A stretch of DNA of 9,826 nucleotides, from NCBI GenBank assembly GCA_003242605.1, contig QGUZ01000185.1:1-9826 (forward strand), read 5' to 3'. The notes under the pieces are model-generated. The model did no database searches and was not told where the DNA came from. It saw only the letters and a program-made list of their open reading frames with translations. Positions 1 through 6,259 of this stretch are shown here, in pieces. How positions within the stretch are numbered: position 1 is the stretch's first letter; the number at the start of each line of letters is the position of its first letter. Origin of the DNA: Actinomycetota bacterium. Its GTDB lineage: Bacteria; Actinomycetota; Actinomycetes; Streptosporangiales; Streptosporangiaceae. The position numbers and the translations under genes are program-made.

Positions 1-1010
1 CGCTGGAGCAGGGCAGGGCGGTGGCGCGGGGCGCCGAGATCCCGGCCCCGGCGACCGTCCCACCCGCGGGGCGCTCGGTGTCGCGGCGCAAGGTCGTCGC
101 CGCGGCGGGAGCCCTAGCCGCCGCGCTCGCCGCGTCCGGCGCCGTGGTGGCGTACCGGATCTGGGAGGGCCGCGGGACGCCCGGCGGGCAGGCGCCCGGC
201 GGCACGGCCCGCCCGCTCGCGGAGCCGGCCGCCACAGGCGGCGGGTCCCCCGGCGTGTCGGCGACGCCGGTCTCCGGCACGGGGTCGGCCACCCCGCGAC
301 CGGACGGCACGGCGTCGCCGTCCGCGTCGCCCGCCGCGACGACGCCGGAGACGCCGTCCGCACCGCCCGGCACCCCGCTCGAGCTCGCCGCGGCGATCGA
401 CGCCGCGATCGCCGCCACCCCGTGCGCGGACTTCGACTTCCGGGGCGGGTTCACCCAGAGCGACTGGCACGTGACCGCGAAGGGGCGGCTCATCCACGGC
501 GGCCGGCCCGAGTACGCCAACACCCAGTACGACATGGTGGTCAGCTATCCGTACGGCGGGCCGGACCGGGTGATCATCGTGGACCGGGACGGCTACGCCG
601 TGCAGCGCCGGAACGCGAAATTCGCCCTCCAGATAACTGAGGATGACAAGCAGCCGCCCCTCTACGCGCAGGCCGCCCACATGGTGTTCGCGCTGAGCTC
701 GATGCGGTCGGTGATCGAGCTCGTCGCGGCGACCCCGCGCCTGCAGCGCAAGGGCCGTACCTACACGGGCGGGTTCCCGATCAGACGGGCCGGCGCGGAC
801 CTGCGCCTGTACCTGCTGCATTGGGACGGCGCCAAGAGGCGGCCGTCGGAGGGCTACGTCTCCTACACGCTCACCATCGACGAGCGGGACCGGCCCACCC
901 GGCTGCGTCTGTCCTGGCAGACGTCGTTCGACGGCGCCATCCTCGCGTCGGTGTTCATCACCCGCTACCACGGCTGGCGGGACGGCGAGGAGATCAAGCC
1001 TCCCCGCTGA
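1..1010 (+). CDS. C-terminal part of a membrane-anchored protein, possibly Ser/Thr kinase sensor
   Basis: The reading frame is open to the left edge (first complete codon at base 3), so this is probably the 3' part of a longer gene; a GTG at 21 could start a 329-residue protein but has no clear ribosome binding site. Counting from that GTG, residues about 22-46 are an Arg-Arg-Lys stop followed by an Ala/Val-rich hydrophobic segment, which fits one transmembrane helix. A Pro/Thr/Ser/Gly-rich linker spans about 50-120, and a compact domain of about 200 residues with alternating beta-type segments follows. No kinase domain is visible. The layout (short juxtamembrane stretch, one helix, PTS linker, extracellular domain) is typical of actinobacterial Ser/Thr kinases, hence the inference. 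The C-terminal domain might be a LppX/LprG-like beta fold, but this is a guess. The stop codon overlaps the end of the convergent endonuclease gene by 17 bp. Confidence 0.6.
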   Translation, partial: LEQGRAVARGAEIPAPATVPPAGRSVSRRKVVAAAGALAAALAASGAVVAYRIWEGRGTPGGQAPGGTARPLAEPAATGGGSPGVSATPVSGTGSATPRPDGTASPSASPAATTPETPSAPPGTPLELAAAIDAAIAATPCADFDFRGGFTQSDWHVTAKGRLIHGGRPEYANTQYDMVVSYPYGGPDRVIIVDRDGYAVQRRNAKFALQITEDDKQPPLYAQAAHMVFALSSMRSVIELVAATPRLQRKGRTYTGGFPIRRAGADLRLYLLHWDGAKRRPSEGYVSYTLTIDERDRPTRLRLSWQTSFDGAILASVFITRYHGWRDGEEIKPPR

Positions 1011-1692
1011 CCGGTACGGCACTGCCGTACGCGCACAGGTCGCGCAGCTCGCACTCGCCGCACCGGGGCGCGATGGCCCGGCACACGGTGCGGCCGTGGA
1101 CGATGAGCGCCACGTGCAGCTCGTGGCGGATCTCCGGCGGCACGCGCGGGGTGAGCAGCGCCTGCGCCTTCGCCGCGCCGGTGCCCGGCGGCACCCAGCC
1201 GAGCCGGGTGACGATGCGGTGCACGTGCGTGTCCACCGGGAAGGCCGGGCGGCCCATCGCGAACACGAGCACGCAGGCGGCGGTCTTCGGGCCGACCCCG
1301 GGCAGCGAGGTGAGGTAGGCCTCCACCTCCTCGTCGCCGAGCCCGCGCAGCCGGTCGAGGTCGATGCGGCCCTCGCGCCGCTCGATCTCGGCGAGGATCT
1401 CCTGGATGCGGCGGGCCTTCACCGCGGCGAGGCCGCCGGGCCGGATCGCGTCCGCCACCTCGTCCGGCGGCGCGTCCGCGACCTGCTCCCAGCTCGGGAA
1501 CCGCTCCTTCAGCCGGGTGAACGCCCGCCCCGAGTTGACGTCCGAGGTGTTCTGCGACAGCACGGTCGCCACCACCTGATCGATGATCGGCAGCGGCTCG
1601 CCGGGCCGGAACGGCCCCTGCCGGGCCCGCAGCCGGCGCAGCACCTCCCGGATCGTCTCGGGGTCCGGCAGCCCCGTCGTCGGCGCCGTCAT
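994..1692 (-). CDS. nth: Endonuclease III-like DNA glycosylase/AP lyase (HhH-GPD, 4Fe-4S)
   Basis: Base-excision repair enzyme that removes oxidised pyrimidines and cleaves the abasic site. The predicted protein has 232 residues, close to the usual family size. The helix-hairpin-helix reads LPGVGPKTA with the catalytic Lys at 136, followed by the VDTHVHR motif with the catalytic Asp at 154. Four cysteines at 204, 211, 214 and 220 have the C-x6-C-x2-C-x5-C spacing of the endonuclease III iron-sulfur cluster. The N-terminal helix carries LSQNTSD rather than the E. coli-type LSAQATD, which marks a variant subgroup and leaves exact substrate preference open. The ATG at 1692 is chosen because a GAGGAG sequence precedes it by 5 bases; an extension to 1755 would add an Ala/Arg-rich tail unlike the family. 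Its 3' end overlaps the convergent upstream gene. Confidence 0.93.
   Translation of the reverse strand: MTAPTTGLPDPETIREVLRRLRARQGPFRPGEPLPIIDQVVATVLSQNTSDVNSGRAFTRLKERFPSWEQVADAPPDEVADAIRPGGLAAVKARRIQEILAEIERREGRIDLDRLRGLGDEEVEAYLTSLPGVGPKTAACVLVFAMGRPAFPVDTHVHRIVTRLGWVPPGTGAAKAQALLTPRVPPEIRHELHVALIVHGRTVCRAIAPRCGECELRDLCAYGSAVPVSGEA
1014..1030. terminator. Hairpin at convergent gene ends
   Basis: GTACGGC (1014-1020), a 3-base loop ACT, then GCCGTAC (1024-1030) form a perfect 7-bp stem starting 3 bases after the stop of the plus-strand gene. It lies inside the last codons of the minus-strand endonuclease gene. There is no T-tract, as is common in actinobacteria. It could end transcription of the plus-strand gene; function is inferred from position only. 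Confidence 0.35.
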
Positions 1693-1697
1693 CCGCG

Positions 1698-1703
1698 CTC
1701 CTC
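1698..1703 (-). promoter_or_regulatory. Ribosome binding site of the endonuclease gene
   Basis: The minus strand reads GAGGAG, followed by 5 bases and then ATG at 1692. It decides between this start and the in-frame upstream start at 1755, which has no comparable site. Confidence 0.7.
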
Positions 1704-1731
1704 GTGCTCCCGCTCTCGGCCACGCCGCCGC

Positions 1732-1741
1732 GCCGTACGGC
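1732..1741. repeat. 10-bp palindrome GCCGTACGGC in divergent intergenic region
   Basis: A perfect palindrome in the 158-bp gap between the divergently transcribed endonuclease gene and the HicB/DinB-like gene. The core CCGTACGG recurs at 549, 3665, 4915 and 7847 in this window. It may be a genome-wide iterated word or a local operator; position alone cannot tell. Confidence 0.4.
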
Positions 1742-1850
1742 ACGGCCGGCGCCAACCCAGCCTACGGCGGGCCGGGCCGTGCCCGTGATCGCCCCGGCAC
1801 GGCGCGCCGGGTCCGGGGAAGTGTCGGTGCGGCCGGTCATGATGGGCCGC

Positions 1851-2489
1851 ATGACACAGGTGTACCTGGAGGCCGGGGCGAAGAAGGTGTTCGCCTGCGC
1901 GGTGGACTGGCCCGGCTGGTGCCGGGCGGCCAAGGGCGAGGAGGCCGCGCTGGCGGCGCTGCGGGCGTACGCGCCCCGCTATCGGGTGATCGCCGAGCGG
2001 GCCGGGCTGGCGTTCGACCCCGGCGCGCCGGAGGTCGTGGAGCGGGTGCCCGGCAACGCGACCACCGACTTCGGGGCCCCGGCCGTGCCGGCCGCCGCCG
2101 ACCGCGTGCCGGTCGACCCGGCCGTGGCCGAGCGGGAGCTGGCGCTGCTGCGCGCCGCCTGGGAGGTGTTCGACGAGGTGGCCGCGGCCACCCCGGCCGA
2201 GCTGCGCAAAGGGCCGCGGGGCGGCGGCCGGGACCGGGACCGGATGATCGCCCACGTGGTGGAGTCCGAGCGGGGGTACGCCCGCCAGGTCGGCGTCCGG
2301 CACCGGCCGTTCGCGTTCGACGACCGCGAGGCCCGGGACGCACTGCGCGCCGACCTGCTGCGCGCGCTGGCCCCGCCGTGGGACGGCGCGCCGCCCACGC
2401 CGCGCGGCTGGCCGCACCGCTACGCGGTACGGCGGCTCGCCTGGCACGTCATCGACCACCTCTGGGAGATGGAGGACCGCCGCACCTGA
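1851..2489 (+). CDS. Conserved protein with HicB-like N-terminus and DinB-like C-terminus
   Basis: A 212-residue protein. Residues about 1-45 (VYLEAG, KKVFACAVDWPGWC, then an Ala-rich helix EEAALAALRAYAPRY) look like the beta-beta-beta-alpha fold of HicB-type antitoxins. After a Pro/Ala-rich linker, residues about 90-212 look like a DinB/YfiT-type four-helix bundle. His135 (MIAHVVESE) and His199 and His203 (WHVIDHLWEMED) are spaced like the metal-binding histidines of DinB proteins. That superfamily includes thiol-dependent transferases, so a thiol- or metal-related role is possible, but no activity can be assigned. No HicA toxin gene is next to it. Three in-frame ATGs occur (1839, 1842, 1851) and none has a good ribosome binding site. 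1851 is preferred because MTQVYLEAG matches the usual start of such domains. Confidence 0.8.
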   Translation: MTQVYLEAGAKKVFACAVDWPGWCRAAKGEEAALAALRAYAPRYRVIAERAGLAFDPGAPEVVERVPGNATTDFGAPAVPAAADRVPVDPAVAERELALLRAAWEVFDEVAAATPAELRKGPRGGGRDRDRMIAHVVESERGYARQVGVRHRPFAFDDREARDALRADLLRALAPPWDGAPPTPRGWPHRYAVRRLAWHVIDHLWEMEDRRT

Positions 2490-2717
2490 ACCCGGCCCGC
2501 TCGGCACGGCCCGCGCGGGGCGAGCCGGTGCGCGACGCGCCGGACGGCGCCGGCCGACGGCCGCCGGGCGGGGCCGCCGCGCCCTGGCACCCGCGGCCAC
2601 GTCACCGCCCGCCGTACCGCTCGCCGTATGGGCGGACCCGTGCCGTTCGCCGGCCTTGCCGAGGCGGCGCCGGGATGGGATCGTCGGGCCGCTGGGTCGC
2701 ACACGTCCGGGACGGCC

Positions 2718-2724
2718 AGGGGGA
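2718..2724 (+). promoter_or_regulatory. Ribosome binding site of the alpha/beta hydrolase gene
   Basis: AGGGGGA ends 7 bases before the ATG at 2732. It selects this start over the in-frame ATG at 2675, which has no such site. The 242-bp gap before the gene (2490-2731) also holds a CCGCCC/GGGCGG inverted repeat (2605-2610, 2630-2635) and a CCCGCGCGGG palindrome (2510-2519), but no promoter I can recognise. Confidence 0.6.
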
Positions 2725-2731
2725 CGGCGCG

Positions 2732-3586
2732 ATGACCATCGTGGGGGTGCACGGCATCGGCAAGTACCGCTACTTCCAGGAGGCGGGCTCGGCGGCCGGG
2801 GCGGCCGAGGCGATGCGGGCCAAGTGGAACGCCTACCTGCACACCGGGCTCAACGGCGCCGCCCCCTACGACGGGCGGTCCTACCTCGCCGAGATCGCCT
2901 ACTACGCCCACCACCTGCGGCAGGGCGACGCCGAGCCGATCCGCGACCTCGACCGCATGAGCCCGGAGCACAGCCTGCTGATGGCGGACTGGCTGGCCCA
3001 GCTCGACCTGCCGCGGCTCGACGGGGTGCGCGCCGCCGCGGGCGAGTCGCTCACCGGCCTGCTCCGCCGCCTCGCCGAGTGGGCGGTCGACCGGTTCGGC
3101 CCGCAGCTGAAGGACTTCGCCAAGAACTTCGTGCCCGAGGTCGCCGCCTACCTGGCCGCGCCGGACGCGCCCGCCCGGGTGCGCTCCCGGGACACGGTGG
3201 CCGAGGTGATCCGGCGCCGCCGCCCCGCCGTGCTGATCGCCCACTCGCTCGGCAGCGTCGTCGCCTACGAGGCGTTATGGGCGTACCCCGAGCTCCGCGT
3301 CGAGCTGCTGATCACCCTGGGCAGCCCGCTCGGCATGCCCCACGTGGTCTTCGACCGGCTGCTGCCGCCGCCGCTGAACGGCCGCGGGCGGCGCCCGCCG
3401 GGCGTGGCCCGGTGGGTGAACATCGCCGACAAGGACGACATCGTCGCCATCCCCGCGCGGCTGTCCGACCGCTTCGCCGGGGTCGACGCCGACGAGCTGG
3501 TCGACATCGACTGGATCGACTTCCACACCGTGGGCGGCTACCTGGGCAGCGGCGCGCTCAACCGCCACCTCAAGCCCTACCTGTGA
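2732..3586 (+). CDS. Alpha/beta hydrolase (lipase/esterase-like), substrate unknown
   Basis: A 284-residue protein without signal peptide or membrane segment, so probably cytoplasmic. It opens with a beta strand and the oxyanion motif MTIVGVHGIG (His7-Gly8). The nucleophile elbow is IAHSLGSVVAYEAL with Ser172; the usual first Gly of G-x-S-x-G is Ala, as in many lipase-like members. The acid is probably Asp235 or Asp236 in NIADKDDIVAIP, and the base His265 in DFHTVGGYL, giving a complete triad. A helical insertion of about 120 residues (about 20-145) lies between the first strand and the nucleophile region and probably forms a lid or substrate pocket. Codon 182 is TTA (3275-3277), the only in-frame TTA found in the window. 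The gene follows the HicB/DinB-like gene after 242 bp, so it is probably a separate unit. It converges with the next gene, sharing a hairpin at the stops. Confidence 0.85.
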   Translation: MTIVGVHGIGKYRYFQEAGSAAGAAEAMRAKWNAYLHTGLNGAAPYDGRSYLAEIAYYAHHLRQGDAEPIRDLDRMSPEHSLLMADWLAQLDLPRLDGVRAAAGESLTGLLRRLAEWAVDRFGPQLKDFAKNFVPEVAAYLAAPDAPARVRSRDTVAEVIRRRRPAVLIAHSLGSVVAYEALWAYPELRVELLITLGSPLGMPHVVFDRLLPPPLNGRGRRPPGVARWVNIADKDDIVAIPARLSDRFAGVDADELVDIDWIDFHTVGGYLGSGALNRHLKPYL

Positions 3587-3600
3587 CGCCCCCGGCGTCA
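3584..3600. terminator. Bidirectional hairpin containing both stop codons
   Basis: TGACGCC (3584-3590), loop CCC, GGCGTCA (3594-3600) is a perfect 7-bp stem. The TGA stop of the hydrolase (3584-3586) and the TGA stop of the minus-strand gene (3600-3598) are the two outer ends of the stem. Position between convergent genes and symmetry suggest a terminator used in both directions; there is no T-tract. Confidence 0.5.
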
Positions 3601-4881
3601 GCGGGGCAGGATCGGGTGCGGCCGCAGCGCGTGGGCGCGCAGCGCCGCCTGCACCGCGACCTCCCCGTACGGGGTGAGCGTGACCAGGTCGTGCAGCCGC
3701 GGATCCGCCCGGTGGCAGTCGAGCGCCCGCAGCCGGTCGTCGAGCAGCAGCCGCTGCTCGCGCACCGCGGCGGAGAGGCGCTCGCCGTCCTCCCACTCCT
3801 CGCCGAGCACCTGGCGCGCCCGCCGCTCCAGCCGCTCCGGCGGCGTGGGGCCGTCGACGAGCAGCAGCGCGAGCATCACCTCGCGGGCGGCGAGCGCGAC
3901 CGTGTTGCCGGTGCCGACCACGGCCCGCACCGCCGCCGCCCAGAACACCTGCTCGTCGGCGACCATGCGCCGCCCCAGCGGGGTGAGCACGAGCCGGTCC
4001 CCGAGGCGGCGGACCGCCCGCAGCTCCCGGGCGGCGATGTGCCGCAGGGTGCGCAGCGGCGGCACGTCCGCCTCGGCCACCGTCCCGTACCGCCCGGCGC
4101 GCCAGCCGAACGCGTCGGCCGCCACGGCGACGAGCCCCGGGGCGATCGCGTGCCGCTCGGTGAGCGGGAGCCCGTCCCGCGCCTCGGCGAGCAGCCAGCG
4201 CAGCGGCCCGAACGCGGCCGGGGACGGCGGGATCGGCCGGTCGAGCAGCTCGGCGGCGGCGCCGAGCAGCGCCGCCTTCGCCGGGGTGACCGTGCGCGTC
4301 CAGGCGGCGAGCCGTTCCGCGTGCACCCGGTCGAGCCACGGCCCGTCCGGCCGCGGCGCGGTGAGGCACCGCTCGGTGAGCATGGCGCGGGTGCGCTCCC
4401 AGCCGCGGGCGCCCGGCCGCAGCTCGCCCGCGGTCACCGCCATCTCCAGCACGGCGGCGCAGGCGTGCCGGGCCGCGTGCTCCACCGGCCCGCTGAACAC
4501 CCGCCACGCCAGCAGCGTGGTGTCGGGCGGCTGCAGCCCGGACTCGGCGATCGCCGCGTCGCACGCCTCCCGGCCCGCGTCGGCCCCCTGCCGCGAGTAG
4601 ACCGCGAGGATCGTCTTCGTCGTGTCGCAGGTCGCCAGCTCGGCGTACCGGTCGAGCCCGGTGAGCGTGAACAGGTGCCCCAGCGCCGCGGCCACCCGCT
4701 CCGGATCGTCGATGCGCCAGCCCGGCAGGGTCCGCCACAGGAACTCCTGCAGCCGGTGCGCCGTCACCGCCTCCAGCCCGTCCTCCCCGGCGATCACGTC
4801 GATCGCGGCCTCGGCGAGCCGGGCCTCCCGCGCGCCGTACCGGCTACGGAGCTCGGCGAGCGTCCCCTGGTCGATTCCCAT
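3598..4881 (-). CDS. Conserved protein of unknown function, 427 residues
   Basis: Not recognised as a family with a known role. The protein is Ala/Arg/Leu-rich and mostly helical, with no signal peptide, membrane segment or catalytic motif that I can see. Residues about 215-320 read like a repeated small helical or winged-helix module: a segment WLLAEARDGLPLTERHAI, then PPLRTLRHIAARELRAVRRLGDRLVLTPLGRRM. This 'level of difficulty then helix, strand, TPLGR' pattern resembles a domain common in uncharacterised actinobacterial proteins. A second LVTLTPYGEVAVQAAL near the C-terminus has the same style. The ATG at 4881 lies 15 bp after the protease stop, so the two genes are probably co-transcribed. 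A weak GGGGG stretch lies just before the start. Function is unassigned; DNA or protein binding is possible but only a guess. Confidence 0.75.
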   Translation of the reverse strand: MGIDQGTLAELRSRYGAREARLAEAAIDVIAGEDGLEAVTAHRLQEFLWRTLPGWRIDDPERVAAALGHLFTLTGLDRYAELATCDTTKTILAVYSRQGADAGREACDAAIAESGLQPPDTTLLAWRVFSGPVEHAARHACAAVLEMAVTAGELRPGARGWERTRAMLTERCLTAPRPDGPWLDRVHAERLAAWTRTVTPAKAALLGAAAELLDRPIPPSPAAFGPLRWLLAEARDGLPLTERHAIAPGLVAVAADAFGWRAGRYGTVAEADVPPLRTLRHIAARELRAVRRLGDRLVLTPLGRRMVADEQVFWAAAVRAVVGTGNTVALAAREVMLALLLVDGPTPPERLERRARQVLGEEWEDGERLSAAVREQRLLLDDRLRALDCHRADPRLHDLVTLTPYGEVAVQAALRAHALRPHPILPR

Positions 4882-4896
4882 GCCCCCAGTCTGCCG

Positions 4897-6111
4897 TCAT
4901 CGGCCCTCGCCTCGCCGTACGGCCTCGGCCCTGCGTTCCTCGGGTCCGAGAACCGTGAGGTCGGCGCCGTGCGGCGCGGCGTACGGCGCGCGCAGGTCGG
5001 CGGTCTGCAGCGCGCGGGTGATGTCGCTCGGCGTGACCAGCCCGACCAGGCGGCCGTCGTCGTCGAACACCACGGCGCGCCCGTCCGGGAATCCGGACAT
5101 GGCGCGCATCAGGTCGAGGAGGCCGTCGCCGGGGCGGGCGGACGGCACCTCGCCGGGCGGGCAGGCGATGTCGGCGAGCAGGGTGAGCGGGCGCTGCTCG
5201 GGCGGCACCTCGCGGATGCGGTTGAGGGTGACGAGCCCGCGGAAGCCGCCGAACTCGTCCACGAGCGGGTAGGTGGACAGCCGCTCCCGCATCACCACCC
5301 GGTCGATGAGCCCGGCGACGGTCTCGGTCGGCGCGGCGGTCACCGGCGAGCGGGACATCACGTCGCCGACGCGGATGCCGTGCAGCGCCGCGCCGAGCCG
5401 GGCCTGCTGCTCCTCCGCGCTCGCCGCGTTGACGAGGAACCAGCCGATGAGCGCGAGCCACAGCCCCTGGAACCCCGGGCCGGTGAAGACGAGCAGGAAC
5501 CCGAGCACCACGAGCGCGTAGCCGAACGTGCGGCCCGCGTTCGCCGCGGTGATCGCGGCCCGCACCCGGTCGCCCCACCGCGCCCACAGCACCGCGCGCA
5601 GCACCCGGCCGCCGTCCAGCGGCGCCGCCGGGATCAGGTTGAACACCGCGAGCAGCACGTTGACGATGCCCAGGTAGACGAACATGCCGGTGACCAGCGG
5701 CGCGATGCCCGCCGCGCCGAGCCCCCACGCCACCAGCCCGAACAGCGCGGCCGCGGCGAGGCTCGTGGCCGGCCCGACCGCGGCGATCCGCAGGTCGGCC
5801 CCGGGGGTGCGCGCCTCGCCGGTGAGCTGGGCCACCCCGCCGAGCAGCCACAGCGTGATGCCCGACACGCCGATGCCGTGCCGCCGGGCGACGAGCGCGT
5901 GCGCCAGCTCGTGCGCGAGCAGCGAGGCGAGGAAGAGGAGGGCGGTCACCACGGCGGCGAGCAGGTAGACCGCGAGCGGCAGCCCGGGGTACTCGACCGG
6001 GAAGCGCCCGAAGCCCAGGCCGACGACGAGGATCGCCACGATGACGAGGACGCTGATGTTGAGGCCGACGGGCACCCCGCCGACACGGCCCAGGTTGATC
6101 GACGCGCGCAT
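4897..6111 (-). CDS. M50 site-2 protease family membrane metalloprotease with CBS domains
   Basis: An intramembrane zinc protease of 404 residues, of the type of mycobacterial Rip3 (Rv2625c) and other CBS-containing site-2 proteases. The zinc motif HELAH (His67, Glu68, His71) lies in a hydrophobic helix. The second conserved motif NLIPAAPLDGG (158-168) supplies the Asp166 ligand. Several membrane segments are visible, roughly 20-35, 45-75, 109-130, 137-158 and 197-228. After the membrane part come two CBS domains, about 246-305 (GIRVGDVMSRSPVTAAP) and about 315-375 (DGRLVGLVTPSDITRAL), which in other proteins bind adenine nucleotides and tune activity. Such proteases cut membrane-bound regulators; no anti-sigma factor or other obvious substrate is adjacent. 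The ATG at 6111 is preferred over the upstream one at 6168 because GGGAGG precedes it by 4 bases and the MRASINLGRVGG start fits the family. Confidence 0.92.
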   Translation of the reverse strand: MRASINLGRVGGVPVGLNISVLVIVAILVVGLGFGRFPVEYPGLPLAVYLLAAVVTALLFLASLLAHELAHALVARRHGIGVSGITLWLLGGVAQLTGEARTPGADLRIAAVGPATSLAAAALFGLVAWGLGAAGIAPLVTGMFVYLGIVNVLLAVFNLIPAAPLDGGRVLRAVLWARWGDRVRAAITAANAGRTFGYALVVLGFLLVFTGPGFQGLWLALIGWFLVNAASAEEQQARLGAALHGIRVGDVMSRSPVTAAPTETVAGLIDRVVMRERLSTYPLVDEFGGFRGLVTLNRIREVPPEQRPLTLLADIACPPGEVPSARPGDGLLDLMRAMSGFPDGRAVVFDDDGRLVGLVTPSDITRALQTADLRAPYAAPHGADLTVLGPEERRAEAVRRGEGR

Positions 6112-6115
6112 CCCG

Positions 6116-6121
6116 CCTCCC
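6116..6121 (-). promoter_or_regulatory. Ribosome binding site of the M50 protease gene
   Basis: The minus strand reads GGGAGG, 4 bases before the ATG at 6111. It supports this start rather than the longer frame from 6168. Confidence 0.6.
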
Positions 6122-6124
6122 GCA

Positions 6125-6148
6125 GGTAGAGGTATGCCTACGCCTACC
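6125..6148. promoter_or_regulatory. Imperfect dyad in the protease/polyketide synthase divergent region
   Basis: A 24-bp imperfect inverted repeat with outer arms GGTAG (6125-6129) and CTACC (6144-6148), 9 of 12 positions matching. Each half is itself a near-perfect 6-bp tandem repeat: AGGTAG/AGGTAT (6124-6135) and GCCTAC/GCCTAC (6136-6147). It lies just upstream of the protease ribosome binding site and about 110 bp upstream of the polyketide synthase. It is operator-like; the binding protein is unknown. Confidence 0.35.
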
Positions 6149-6192
6149 CGTCCAGCGGCGAGGATCACGCGCCGTCACCCGCGATCGGCCGT

Positions 6193-6218
6193 GCCGTACC
6201 GCCGGGCCGTACCGCCGG
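6193..6218. repeat. Two tandem 13-bp repeats upstream of the polyketide synthase
   Basis: GCCGTACCGCCGG occurs twice head to tail (6193-6205 and 6206-6218). The pair is flanked by related sequences CGATCGGCC (6182-6190) and GGCCCGATCG (6219-6228), which form an imperfect outer inverted repeat. The repeats end about 40 bp before the polyketide synthase start codon, where an activator or repressor site would be expected. Confidence 0.45.
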
Positions 6219-6259
6219 GGCCCGATCGATCTCGCGCCTGCTGGGTACTCGCACACACC

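Noticed and set aside
114..1022. Long minus-strand frame opposite the first gene
   Set aside because: It is Arg/Gly-rich without motifs; the plus-strand frame has a helix, PTS linker and a folded-looking domain.
1693..1755. Longer N-terminus for the endonuclease gene
   Set aside because: The added residues are Ala/Arg-rich and unlike the family, while GAGGAG sits correctly before the ATG at 1692.
1583..2731. Upstream extension of the hydrolase frame
   Set aside because: The frame is open but overlaps the HicB/DinB-like gene and reads as Arg/Ala/Gly filler. The strong ribosome binding site and the VGVHGIG start place the gene at 2732.
2656..6129. Open plus-strand frame of 1157 codons
   Set aside because: It runs antisense through the unknown gene and the M50 protease and is Arg/Pro/Gly low-complexity with no domain; it is an effect of high GC at third codon positions.
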